A program made the translations under genes and the position numbers. From assembly GCA_016432725.1 (NCBI GenBank), contig JACJDG010000003.1, positions 4,774,001 to 4,838,000 on the forward strand: a stretch of 64,000 bases of DNA, written 5' to 3'. Of the stretch, positions 46,107 through 54,851 are shown one piece after another; positions within the stretch are counted from its first letter, which is position 1, and the number at the start of each line of letters is the position of its first letter. The DNA is from Streptomyces sp. DHE7-1 (GTDB lineage Bacteria > Actinomycetota > Actinomycetes > Streptomycetales > Streptomycetaceae). The notes beneath the pieces were generated by a model, which did not search any database, had not been told where the DNA came from, and saw only the letters and a program-made list of their open reading frames with translations.

Positions 46107-46205
46107 CCGGCCCCTCCCGTCCTCACACGTCTTCTCGTCTCTTCCGTGCGAGGGGTGAATGTACGGGGCAGGGGCCGGTGCCGTCGCCCGGGAAACCGCC
46201 GCCGG

Positions 46206-47315
46206 TCAGTCCGCGGCCGTCACCCGGTGCGCCACGGTGTCGCGCACCTGGCAGAAGTGGCGTGCCATGCCGTCGCCCCGGTAGCGCCAGGGCAGCGCGT
46301 TGACATGGCCGTCGACCAGCCTGAACTGCTCCAGCGCCGCCTCGTCGCGGTCCTGCAGATGGAGGTAGAACGCCAGCAGGTGGCGCAGCTCCGGCAGGCG
46401 CGGGTGGGCCGGGTCGGCGGCCGCGGCGTCCGCGAGGGCCGCCTCGACCCGGGCCAGCATCAGCGGGGTGTTGTCGGCCGCGGTGTCCTCCGAGTCGTCG
46501 TGCTCGAAGTGCGCGATGAGCGGGAGCGCCGTCAGCAGGCTGCCCGCCGGCGCCTCGGCCGCCGCCCGCTCGGCGAAGTCCGCCGCCAGCCGCTCGGATC
46601 CGCGCCACTTGGCGCACCAGTACTGGAGCGCCGAGAAGTGCGCCTCGTAGTGGTGCGGAGCCCGGGTGGTGATCTGCGCCCAGAGCTTCTCCATCTCGGC
46701 GTTCGGGTAGCCGAGTCCCAGCGCCACCCAGATCTCCGCGATGTACGGCGTCGGGTCGTCGGGGTTCAGGGCGGCCGCCCGCGCGATCTCCTCGCGCGCG
46801 CCGCGCAGCGTCCGGTGGAATCCCTCTGCCTGCTCCCGCGTCGTGCGCGCGCCCGACTGGGCGCCGCGCAGCTTCCAGGCGAGGATCACCGTGCTGCGCG
46901 CCCGGATCATGGCCGCGTCCGGGTCGTCGGGCAGCGCCGTCTCCCAGGCCAGCAGCCACTCGTCCTCCTCGGCCGCGCGCTCGGCGAGCAGGTATCCGGC
47001 CGCCGACCGGCGTTCCCAGTCCCGGCCGATGCCGCCCAGCAGCTCGGCCGCGGGCCGCCAGTCACCGGTCCGGACCGCGGTGAGCGCCGCGGCCCAGTCC
47101 GCGGGCAGCGGGGCGGCGTGTTCGGTGTTCTGCCGCTCGACGGGCAGCAGCCCGAGCTTCTCCGCGGTCTTCGCGGCCGCGGCCGCCTCCGCGGCGTCGG
47201 CGTCGTCGTCGGGGCTGGGGGAGAAGAACTCCTTGAGGAAGACCCAGGCCAGCCAGAGGGCGAAGAGCACCGCGGCAACGGCGAGGATGCCGAGGATCCA
47301 GAGCAGGACGGTCAT
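46206..47315 (-). CDS. membrane-anchored TPR-like protein (paralogue 1)
   Basis: A 369-residue protein from ATG 47315: an N-terminal membrane helix (VLLWILGILAVAAVLFALWL), then a helical-repeat domain with AAELLGGIGRDWERRSAAGY, AEMEKLWAQITTRAPHHYEA, LQYWCAKWRGSERLAADFAE and LVDGHVNALPWRYRGDGMAR. The second gene at 49347-50464 shares this architecture and motifs (EKLW, RAPHH, YWCEKW, HVxALPW). An M48 protease lies between the two paralogues. Likely scaffold or substrate receptor on the membrane; function unknown. Confidence 0.8.
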   Translation of the reverse strand: MTVLLWILGILAVAAVLFALWLAWVFLKEFFSPSPDDDADAAEAAAAAKTAEKLGLLPVERQNTEHAAPLPADWAAALTAVRTGDWRPAAELLGGIGRDWERRSAAGYLLAERAAEEDEWLLAWETALPDDPDAAMIRARSTVILAWKLRGAQSGARTTREQAEGFHRTLRGAREEIARAAALNPDDPTPYIAEIWVALGLGYPNAEMEKLWAQITTRAPHHYEAHFSALQYWCAKWRGSERLAADFAERAAAEAPAGSLLTALPLIAHFEHDDSEDTAADNTPLMLARVEAALADAAAADPAHPRLPELRHLLAFYLHLQDRDEAALEQFRLVDGHVNALPWRYRGDGMARHFCQVRDTVAHRVTAAD

Positions 47316-47440
47316 GGGGAACGAGGTCCGTTCGTCGGTGGACGGCGTGGGGTACCGGGCGGGCCGGCGCCCGGGAGTCGGAGTCCGCGTGGCGCGTCGG
47401 CGCGGCGCGGTCGTGCGGAGGCGGGCGAAGTGCCCGCGGC

Positions 47441-49084
47441 TCACCCGGCCGGTGTCGCCGCCGAGGGCAGCAGGGCCCGCAGCGGTGCGGTGTCCGGGTG
47501 GTCGGCGAGCGCCGCGTCCACGGCCGCCTCCAGCGCCGCCTCGGGGCCACCGTCGGCGGCGGGGGCGTCGTGCGGGACCTGGCCGGTCAGCCGCGCGGCG
47601 GCCGCGTGCGACCAGGAGAACTCCCAGCTCAGCAGCGAACGGGCGCTGAACTCGGCCAGCACCATCGTCCGCAGCGACGAGCGCAGCCGCGGCCGTACGA
47701 ACTCACGGAAGGCCCGGCCCTTCGCCGCGGCCGCCTGCTCCGACAGCGGCAGCCGCTCGGCCAGCCGCCACAGCCGGCCGTCGTCGACGACGTCCAGCAG
47801 CGCGGACAGCGTGGCCGGCTGCCCGGTGTACTCGGCCAGCGCCCGGTGCAGCGGGGTGTGCGTGGTGGAGACGCCCTCGGCCATGGCGGCGTCCAGCAGC
47901 TCCTGCCACGTGGCGGCGCGCGGGTGACGGAGGATCTCGTCCGACAGGACGGCGTCCTCCAGCGCGGCCAGGGTCCTCTCCGCGTCGGTGAGCAGCGCGA
48001 GCGCCGGGCCCCCGGCCCGCGCCGCGCGCCCGTCGGCGGGCAGTGCCTCCAGCCGGCGCACGCGTTCGGCGATCGGCGGGTGGGAGTCGTACGGCGAGGC
48101 CGGCGTGGTGGGCAGCTCCGCCCGCAGCCCGGCCAGCTCCTCCTCGCGGGCCGCCAGCAGCCGGGCGAAGCCCCCGAAAAACTGGCCGCGCGGCGGCAGC
48201 AGCCGCACCGGCAGGCCCAGGGTGGCGTACGAGTCGAGGTAGAAGCCGTGCGAGGCGGACAGCGCCGGGATCTCGCGCAGGGCCGAGGCGATCGCGTCGC
48301 GCCCGGCGATGCGCGCGGCGGCCCGGTCGGCCGCGTACTCCTGGGCGCGGGCCGTGGACAGGGAGGCGCGCAGATAGAGCTTGCCGTACAGCTTGTAGAC
48401 CGAGGCCATCATCCGGTACGTCACCCCGGCCCCGGTGGTGTCGACCTCCTTGGCGTCCTTGCCCTTCGCGACGCGCTTGGCGGCGGCCTTCTCCTGCCGG
48501 CCGCGCTCGGCGGCCACCTTGCCGGCCGCCTTCTCGTGGAAGTGCTCGATGACCCGGGCGATCTGCGCCCGTCCGCGCACCACGAGCGCGGACAGCCGGG
48601 TGTCGCCACCTGTGTAGTGGCCGTACTCGTGGGCGAGCACACCGCGCAGCTGCGCCTCCGTCAGACCGGTCAGCAGCGGGACGCCGAGGTAGAGCCGGCG
48701 CGGCCCGGCCCGCAGACCGAGCAGGCGCGCGTCCTCGCTGACGGCCGCGTTGACGTCGGCGGTCAGCACGATCCGGTCGGGGGCGCGGGTGCCGGTCGCC
48801 GCGGCGAGCTCCCGCACCAGCGCCCACAGCCGGGGCTCGTCCGCCTCGGTGACGTCGATGCCGGGCGGCCCGTCGCCCCTGGGGGTGCGCAGCATGAACA
48901 TGCCGCGCACCACGGGGACGGCTAGCAGCACCGAGACCGCGACGATCTTGATGCCGGCGGCGCCGTGCACCCAGGTGACCACGGCCGCGTCGGCGCCGGC
49001 CAGCGCCGCGAGCAGCAGCAGGCTCAGCAGGTAGAAGCCGCACAGCAGAACGAGAGCGCGCAGCGCGCGCAGAGTTGCGCCCAT
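47441..49084 (-). CDS. M48-family membrane metallopeptidase (HtpX/Ste24-like)
   Basis: A 547-residue integral membrane zinc protease. Two N-terminal helices (ALVLLCGFYLLSLLLLAALA and IKIVAVSVLLAVPVVRGMF) precede the catalytic segment LRGVLAHEYGHYTGGDTRLS with the HExxH zinc motif. The third ligand is expected in RAQEYAADRAAA. ATG 49084 (MGATLRALRAL) is preferred because upstream sequence is low complexity and lacks membrane topology. M48 enzymes remove misfolded membrane proteins or process peptides. The flanking paralogous TPR proteins suggest adaptors. Confidence 0.88.
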   Translation of the reverse strand: MGATLRALRALVLLCGFYLLSLLLLAALAGADAAVVTWVHGAAGIKIVAVSVLLAVPVVRGMFMLRTPRGDGPPGIDVTEADEPRLWALVRELAAATGTRAPDRIVLTADVNAAVSEDARLLGLRAGPRRLYLGVPLLTGLTEAQLRGVLAHEYGHYTGGDTRLSALVVRGRAQIARVIEHFHEKAAGKVAAERGRQEKAAAKRVAKGKDAKEVDTTGAGVTYRMMASVYKLYGKLYLRASLSTARAQEYAADRAAARIAGRDAIASALREIPALSASHGFYLDSYATLGLPVRLLPPRGQFFGGFARLLAAREEELAGLRAELPTTPASPYDSHPPIAERVRRLEALPADGRAARAGGPALALLTDAERTLAALEDAVLSDEILRHPRAATWQELLDAAMAEGVSTTHTPLHRALAEYTGQPATLSALLDVVDDGRLWRLAERLPLSEQAAAAKGRAFREFVRPRLRSSLRTMVLAEFSARSLLSWEFSWSHAAAARLTGQVPHDAPAADGGPEAALEAAVDAALADHPDTAPLRALLPSAATPAG

Positions 49085-49217
49085 CGGGCAGATCCCCCCA
49101 CAGGACCGGAGAAAATGAACAGGCCGACGGGCACCGCCGGGCGGTGCTGCCGGTGAGTGTGGGGGACTCGGAGCAGACGTCGAGCGGGCTCGGGACGGCC
49201 TACGGCCTCCGGGGCAC

Positions 49218-49236
49218 GCCCGGAGCGGCTCCGGGC
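49218..49236 (-). terminator. hairpin between TPR paralogue 2 and the M48 gene
   Basis: GCCCGGAGC and GCTCCGGGC form a 9-bp perfect stem around one base in the 262-nt gap. It could end the upstream minus-strand transcript. No gene is seen in the gap. Confidence 0.5.
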
Positions 49237-49346
49237 AAAGCGCGAGCAAAGCCGGGGCAAGCGGAGTATGCCCTACCGGGGATCGGCGCGGCAATACCCG
49301 CTGTGACCTGCGTGGACCGGTGCGGACGGGTGGGGGCGTGGACCGG

Positions 49347-50464
49347 TCAGCCGGGCAGCCCAGCCGGGGTGCCGCCGGCCGCCTCGTAGCCGGCGACCGC
49401 GAGCGCGCGGTGCTCGGCGTAGACGGCGGCCGGGTCGGCCGACAGGGACCAGGGCAGCGCGCCGACATGCCCGTCGACGTGCGCTAGCTGGTCCATGGCC
49501 TCCGGCCAGCGCTCGGCCCGGACCAGGAAGAACAGCAGCAGATGGCGGACGTGCGCGAGCACCGGGTCGTCCCCGCGGGCGGTGTGCACCGCGTGCAGCG
49601 CGCCCTGCACCGCCCGGGTGACCACCTCGCTCTGGTAGAAGCTGCGGACCAGGTTCACCTCGGGGAGGTGCTCGAAGACCGCGAACAGCGGCAGCGCGGC
49701 CAGCAGCGAGCCCTCCGGGGCACGGGCCGCGGCGTTCTCGGCGAAGGCGTACGCCTCCTCGCGCGAACCGTGCCACTTCTCGCACCAGTAGTGCAGTGCG
49801 GCCAGGTGCGCGCCCATGTGGTGCGGGGCGCGCTCCTGGACGGTCAGCCACAGCTTCTCGAACTCCGGCCGCGGCCACCCCAGGCCCCGGGCGACGGCCA
49901 GTTCGACGATGTACGGGACCGGGTCGCCGGGGGCGAGCAGCGCCGCCTCCCCGCAGGCCTGCCGGGCCTCCTCCATGATGATCCGGAAGTCGTGCGTGCC
50001 CGGCGTGGACGTCCGCCACGCCTGCTGCGTCAGGAACTCGGCGTGCACGGCCGCGCCACCGGCGTCCTTGGGCTGTTCCGCTCGCCACACCCGCAGCCAC
50101 TGGCCGCCGGGTGTCTCGTGCACCCCGCCCGGCCGCTCGGCCAGCTCCAGTGCCGCCGCGCCGGCGAAGGCCTGCACGCGCTGCCAGCGCGCCTCGCCCT
50201 CCGCCTCGGTGCCGGCCAGCAACTGGGCGGCGGCCCGGTAGTCGCCGGTGCGCCGCACCACGTCCAGCACGTCCAGCAGGTCCTTGTCCGGTCCGGGCAT
50301 CCGCGGGTCGAGCTCCTCCTCGGGCACGAAGCCGTAGGCCGCCGCCCGCGCGGGTCGGGCCGGCCCGCCGGACCCCGCCCGGCCGCCCCGCGTCCGCGCC
50401 GCAGGACCGGGAGCAGCACGAAGCACAGCAGGACCAGCGCCATGAGCAGCCAGAGAGTCGCCAT
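49347..50464 (-). CDS. membrane-anchored TPR-like protein (paralogue 2, one apparent frameshift)
   Basis: Starts MATLWLLMALVLLCFVLLPV, one membrane helix. The frame breaks near 50370, then continues with YGFVPEEELDPRMPGPDKDL and a helical-repeat domain (FEKLWLTVQERAPHHMGAHL, LHYWCEKWHGSREEAYAFAE, HVDGHVGALPWSLSADPAAV). One restored base gives 372 residues. It is clearly paralogous to the protein at 46206-47315, with an M48 protease gene between them. Confidence 0.8.
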
Positions 50465-50618
50465 GCCTCAAGCGAACCAGACGCCGCCGTCAATTGGCCA
50501 ACGCCGCCGGCCGGGCCTGTGGAAAACCCGCGCCCGGCGCCACCGGCGCCCCGGGCGGTCCCGCTCCCCGCCCCCGGCGGACGCCACCAGGCGGCCGGGC
50601 GCACTACGCTCGGTGCAC

Positions 50619-51773
50619 ATGAGCGACAGGCACATCAGTCAGCACTTCGAGACCCTCGCGATCCACGCGGGCAACACCGCGGATCCCCTCACCGGCGCGG
50701 TCGTCCCGCCGATCTACCAGGTCTCGACCTACAAGCAGGACGGCGTGGGCGGTCTGCGCGGCGGCTACGAGTACAGCCGCAGCGCCAACCCGACCAGGAC
50801 CGCCCTCGAGGAGAACCTCGCCGCGCTGGAGGGCGGCCGGCGCGGTCTCGCGTTCGCTTCCGGCCTGGCGGCCGAGGACACCCTGCTGCGTACGCTGCTC
50901 AGCCCCGGCGACCACGTGGTGATCCCCAACGACGCCTACGGCGGCACCTTCCGTCTCTTCGCCAAGGTGGTCACCCGCTGGGGCGTGGAGTGGTCCGTCG
51001 CCGACACCAGCGACCCGGCCGCCGTACGGGCCGCGATGACGCCGAAGACCAAGGTGGTCTGGGTGGAGACCCCCTCCAACCCGCTGCTCGGCATCACCGA
51101 CATCGCGGCCGTGGCCCAGGTGGCCCACGACGCGGGCGCGCGGCTCGTCGTCGACAACACCTTCGCCACGCCCTACCTCCAGCAGCCGCTGTCGCTCGGC
51201 GCCGACGTCGTCGTCCACTCGCTGACCAAGTACATGGGCGGCCACTCGGACGTGGTCGGCGGCGCCCTGATCGCCTCCGACCAGACGCTGGGCGAGGAGC
51301 TGGCCTACCACCAGAACGCGATGGGCGCCGTCGCCGGCCCCTTCGACTCGTGGCTGGTCCTGCGCGGCGCCAAGACCCTCGCGGTGCGCATGGACCGGCA
51401 CAGCGAGAACGCCACGCGGATCGCCGACATGCTCACCCGGCACGCGCGCGTGAGCAGCGTGCTCTACCCGGGCCTGCCCGAGCACCCCGGGCACGAGGTG
51501 GCCGCCAAGCAGATGAAGGCCTTCGGCGGCATGGTGTCCTTCCGGGTCCAGGGCGGCGGGGAGGCCGCCGTCGAGGTGTGCAACCGCGCCAAGGTCTTCA
51601 CCCTCGGCGAGTCGCTCGGCGGTGTCGAGTCGCTCATCGAGCACCCCGGCCGGATGACGCACGCCTCCACGGCCGGCTCCGCCCTGGAGGTCCCGGGCGA
51701 CCTGGTGCGCCTGTCCGTCGGCATCGAGAACGTCGACGACCTGCTGGAGGACCTGCAGCAGGCGCTCGGCTAG
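50619..51773 (+). CDS. metB: cystathionine gamma-synthase / PLP trans-sulfuration enzyme
   Basis: PLP enzyme of 384 residues that joins an activated homoserine with cysteine, or runs related gamma-replacement chemistry. SANPTRTALEENLAALEGG and LVVDNTFATPYLQQPLSLGA are typical. The PLP lysine lies in VVHSLTKYMGGHSDVVGG. FTLGESLGGVESLIEHPGRM is the C-terminal signature. Sequence alone does not separate gamma-synthase from gamma-lyase, so the symbol is tentative. The stop is 16 nt from the convergent small membrane protein gene. Confidence 0.9.
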   Translation: MSDRHISQHFETLAIHAGNTADPLTGAVVPPIYQVSTYKQDGVGGLRGGYEYSRSANPTRTALEENLAALEGGRRGLAFASGLAAEDTLLRTLLSPGDHVVIPNDAYGGTFRLFAKVVTRWGVEWSVADTSDPAAVRAAMTPKTKVVWVETPSNPLLGITDIAAVAQVAHDAGARLVVDNTFATPYLQQPLSLGADVVVHSLTKYMGGHSDVVGGALIASDQTLGEELAYHQNAMGAVAGPFDSWLVLRGAKTLAVRMDRHSENATRIADMLTRHARVSSVLYPGLPEHPGHEVAAKQMKAFGGMVSFRVQGGGEAAVEVCNRAKVFTLGESLGGVESLIEHPGRMTHASTAGSALEVPGDLVRLSVGIENVDDLLEDLQQALG

Positions 51774-51789
51774 TCCCCGGCCGTCCCGG

Positions 51790-52038
51790 TCACCAGCCGG
51801 TGAGCGGTGGAGTCGTCTGCGAGGGCGGCTCCACCCAGGGCTGTGCCCGCACCGCCCACACGGTGAACGCCACGGCCGCCGCACACAGCAGCAGCCACAG
51901 CAGGCGGTGCGCGATCAGCCGGCGCCGCAGCAGGCGGCTGCCGCGGCGGACGGCCTCGGCGTGCAGATCGGGCGGTACCGGCACCACGGCCTGCTCCAGG
52001 ATCCGCCGCACGGCGGCCTCCCGCTGGGGGCGGTTCAC
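51790..52038 (-). CDS. small single-span membrane protein, partner of the sigma-like gene
   Basis: An 82-residue protein from ATG 52038. The soluble N-terminal half (MNRPQREAAVRRILEQAVVP, then HAEAVRRGSRLLRRRL) is followed by one helix LLWLLLCAAAVAFTVWAV and a short Pro-rich exterior. It begins 28 nt after the sigma-like gene. Cytoplasmic helix plus one span is the layout of small anti-sigma factors, but the zinc-binding HxxxCxxC motif is absent. Confidence 0.65.
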   Translation of the reverse strand: MNRPQREAAVRRILEQAVVPVPPDLHAEAVRRGSRLLRRRLIAHRLLWLLLCAAAVAFTVWAVRAQPWVEPPSQTTPPLTGW

Positions 52039-52066
52039 CGGGGCCTCCCGCCCGGCGGCCGCCTCG

Positions 52067-52567
52067 TCACGGCGCCGCCTTCGCGCCCACCGCGCGCGGT
52101 ACCGCCCTGCGCGCCGGATGCAGCACGGTGGCCGTCGCGCGGTCGCAGATGGTGTGCACCCGCTCGACGGGCAGGCCCAGCAGGGCCGCCGTCTGCTCCT
52201 CGGCGACCCCCTCGAACATCCGCAGCACCAGGATCAGCCGCTCCTGCGGCGCCAGTTCGGCGAGCGGGCTGCGCGGATGCGGACGGGCCCGGCCCACGGC
52301 GCCGTAGTGCCGCCAGGCCTCGTGCGCGAACCGGGTGGCCAGGTACTGGCGGGCGCACTCGTAGGGGTCCTCGCCGTGCAGCCGGTCCCAGCGGGCGTAG
52401 GTGTGGGCCAGCGCCGGTGCCAGCAGCCGCCGCGCGCGCGGCCCGTCGTCCGGGGCCTCTCCCGTGAGCAGGGTCGCGGCATGCAGCAGCCGTCCCGCCG
52501 CGCCCGCGACGAACGCCTCGAACTCCCGGGCCCGGCGGGCATCGCGGGATGCCTGCCGATCACGCAC
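52067..52567 (-). CDS. SigE/ECF-like sigma factor-related protein with degenerate region 2
   Basis: A 166-residue protein from GTG 52567 behind GGGGGAGG. Helices REFEAFVAGAAGRLLHAATL and HTYARWDRL resemble sigma region 2, but the usual acidic promoter-melting segment is largely lost (GEAPDDGPRARRLLAPALA). Region 4 is clearer: LAPQERLILVLRMFEGVAEE and QTAALLGLPVERVHTICDRA form a recognition HTH. It may be a functional ECF sigma of the small SigE family or a diverged regulator. The membrane partner gene follows 28 nt later. Confidence 0.72.
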   Translation of the reverse strand: MRDRQASRDARRAREFEAFVAGAAGRLLHAATLLTGEAPDDGPRARRLLAPALAHTYARWDRLHGEDPYECARQYLATRFAHEAWRHYGAVGRARPHPRSPLAELAPQERLILVLRMFEGVAEEQTAALLGLPVERVHTICDRATATVLHPARRAVPRAVGAKAAP

Positions 52568-52702
52568 CGCGCCTCCCCCCTGAGGGGGTCCTGTCCGGTA
52601 CGGGACGGGCGGACCGCGCACCACGCAGGACCCGGTCTCATATGAGGCCAGTGGCGGCCCCGGGTCAAGACTCGGGACCGCACCCGTCCGCGCGTGCGCG
52701 CG

Positions 52703-53227
52703 TCAGGAAGCGGGCGTTCCCTCGGCCGCCGGCACCGGCTGGACGGCCATCCGGGAGGAGAGGGCGGTATTGAAGCGCGTGAGGAGCGCGCAGAACTGCT
52801 CGCGCTCCTGCGGCGCCCAGTCGTGTGTCAGCTCGGCCATCAACTGACGCCTCGACGAACGTACTTCCTCCAGCCGGGCGGTCCCGCGCGGGGACAGCTG
52901 GAGCACCACGGCCCGCCCGTCCTCCGGGTGCGAGGTGCGCTTGACGAGCCCCGTGTCGACCAGCGGCGCCACCTGCCGGGTGACCGTGGAGGAGTCGATC
53001 CCCATGCTCGCGGCCAGCGCCTTGACACCCATCGGGCCCTCGCTGTCGAGGCGGTTGAGCAGCAGGTAGGCGGCACGGTCCATGGTGTTGCGCACCTGCC
53101 CGACCCCACCGAGCCGGGTCTGTTCGGCACGCCGGGCGAACACCGCCACCTCGTGCTGGAGGGCGTCGAGAAGGCCGGTGTCACCGACGGTCGTCATGTC
53201 CATCGACATTTCAGGTGTTGTGGGCAT
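52703..53227 (-). CDS. MarR-family transcriptional regulator
   Basis: A 174-residue winged-helix regulator. AYLLLNRLDSEGPMGVKALA, SMGIDSSTVTRQVAPLVDTG and KRTSHPEDGRAVVLQLSPRG are the MarR DNA-binding core and wing. It is divergent from the threonine ammonia-lyase gene with 144 nt between. The ligand is unknown. Confidence 0.88.
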   Translation of the reverse strand: MPTTPEMSMDMTTVGDTGLLDALQHEVAVFARRAEQTRLGGVGQVRNTMDRAAYLLLNRLDSEGPMGVKALAASMGIDSSTVTRQVAPLVDTGLVKRTSHPEDGRAVVLQLSPRGTARLEEVRSSRRQLMAELTHDWAPQEREQFCALLTRFNTALSSRMAVQPVPAAEGTPAS

Positions 53228-53371
53228 GGCCGGAGGCTCGCTTCATGAGGGCTGCTGGGTTGGGGGACAGGGTACGCGGCCCGGGCGCGGGCCGTACCGG
53301 CGCTGCGCAAACCCGGTCTCGGAGCTTGGTCACATCCGTCACGCGCGTCCGCGAACTGCGAGACTCGAGTC

Positions 53372-54601
53372 ATGAGCTACCGCACGGCCGGCTCCTTGCG
53401 CTCCGTCACCCTCGACGACGTGCGCGGAGCCCAGAAGATGCTCTCGGGTGTGGCGCGGACGACCGCGATGGAGGGCAGCCGGCACCTGTCCCAGCTGGTC
53501 GGCGCGCCGGTGCACCTCAAGTGCGAGAACCTGCAGCGAACGGGCTCGTTCAAGCTGCGCGGCGCCTATGTCCGGATCGCCGGGCTGCTGCCCGAGGAGC
53601 GGGCCGCCGGGGTGGTGGCGGCGAGCGCCGGCAACCACGCGCAGGGCGTGGCCCTCGCCTCCTCGCTGCTCGGTGTGCACGCGACCGTGTTCATGCCGGA
53701 GGGCGCCCCGCTGCCCAAGATCAGCGCGACCCGGGAGTACGGCGCCGAGGTGAGGCTGCATGGTCAGGTGGTCGACGAGACCCTGGCCGCGGCGCAGGAG
53801 TACGCGGCCAGGACGGGCGCGGTGTTCATCCACCCCTTCGACCACCCCGATGTCATCGCCGGGCAGGGCACGGTCGGCCTGGAGATCCTGGAGCAGTGCC
53901 CCGAGGTGCGCACGATCGTCGTCGGCATCGGCGGCGGCGGGCTCGCGGCCGGCATCGCGGTCGCGGTGAAGGCGCTGCGGCCCGAGGTCCGGATCGTCGG
54001 TGTGCAGGCGGAGGGCGCGGCCGCCTATCCGCCCTCCCTCGCCGCCGGCCGTCCGGTGTCGGTGCTGAACCCGGCGACGATGGCCGACGGGATCAAGGTG
54101 GGCCGGCCCGGCCTGGTGCCGTTCGAGATCATCGACGACCTGGTGGACGAGGTCCGTACGGTCAGCGAGGACCAGTTGTCGGCCGCGCTGCTGCTGTGCC
54201 TGGAACGCGCCAAGCTGGTCGTCGAGCCGGCCGGCGCCAGCCCGGTCGCGGCCCTGCTGGCCGCGCCCGGTGCCTTTCCCGGTCCCGTCGTCGCCGTGCT
54301 GTCCGGCGGCAACGTCGACCCGGTGCTGCTCCAGCGGGTGCTGCGGCACGGCATGGCCGCCCAGGGCCGCTATCTGGCGGTCCGGCTGCGGCTGACGGAC
54401 CGCCCGGGCGCCCTCGCGACGCTGCTCGGCGTGCTGTCCGCGGTCGACGCCAACGTCCTCGACGTGAGCCATGTGCGGACCGACCCCCGGCTCGGGCTCA
54501 CCGAGGCCGAGGTGGAGCTGCACCTGGAGACCAAGGGCCCGGCGCACTGCGTCGAGGTGGGCCAGGCCCTGCGGCAGGCGGGCTACACGGTCATCGACTG
54601 A
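53372..54601 (+). CDS. ilvA: threonine ammonia-lyase with ACT domain
   Basis: PLP enzyme of 409 residues converting threonine to 2-oxobutanoate, the entry to isoleucine synthesis. The PLP lysine is in LQRTGSFKLRGAYV, the phosphate-binding Gly loop in VVGIGGGGLAAGIAVAV, and SAGNHAQGVALA is the substrate-side motif. A C-terminal ACT-type regulatory domain begins at about residue 330 (YLAVRLRLTDRPGALATLLG). The short single ACT domain resembles the catabolic/biosynthetic actinobacterial form. The ilvE gene about 8 kb away acts later in the same branched-chain pathway. Confidence 0.92.
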   Translation: MSYRTAGSLRSVTLDDVRGAQKMLSGVARTTAMEGSRHLSQLVGAPVHLKCENLQRTGSFKLRGAYVRIAGLLPEERAAGVVAASAGNHAQGVALASSLLGVHATVFMPEGAPLPKISATREYGAEVRLHGQVVDETLAAAQEYAARTGAVFIHPFDHPDVIAGQGTVGLEILEQCPEVRTIVVGIGGGGLAAGIAVAVKALRPEVRIVGVQAEGAAAYPPSLAAGRPVSVLNPATMADGIKVGRPGLVPFEIIDDLVDEVRTVSEDQLSAALLLCLERAKLVVEPAGASPVAALLAAPGAFPGPVVAVLSGGNVDPVLLQRVLRHGMAAQGRYLAVRLRLTDRPGALATLLGVLSAVDANVLDVSHVRTDPRLGLTEAEVELHLETKGPAHCVEVGQALRQAGYTVID

Positions 54602-54681
54602 GCCGTCGTACCGGCCGCCGCGGCGGACCTCGGCAGGCGGCGTCGCTCCGCCGTCACTCGTCCGGGGAAATCCATTGGCAG

Positions 54682-54697
54682 ACGCGATACATCGCGT
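54682..54697. promoter_or_regulatory. palindrome upstream of the Drr-type ABC exporter
   Basis: ACGCGAT-AC-ATCGCGT: perfect 7-bp arms with a 2-nt spacer, 154 nt before the exporter start. It fits a TetR/PadR-class operator; no such regulator is adjacent. Confidence 0.45.
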
Positions 54698-54851
54698 TAT
54701 GGTGTGTCGTGCCGCTCGCGACACGCCGGTGCCCTCACGCGGAGAACCCCGGGTGGAGACCCCGGGCAGAACCACTGATGGAAAACCGAAGGCGGCGGCG
54801 AGCGCGCGAACCTAGCCTTTCCGAAGCATCCCCGACGACGTGGAGACCCAC

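Noticed and set aside
50465..50618. SAM or cobalamin riboswitch before metB
   Set aside because: The leader is short and I see no conserved riboswitch core elements.
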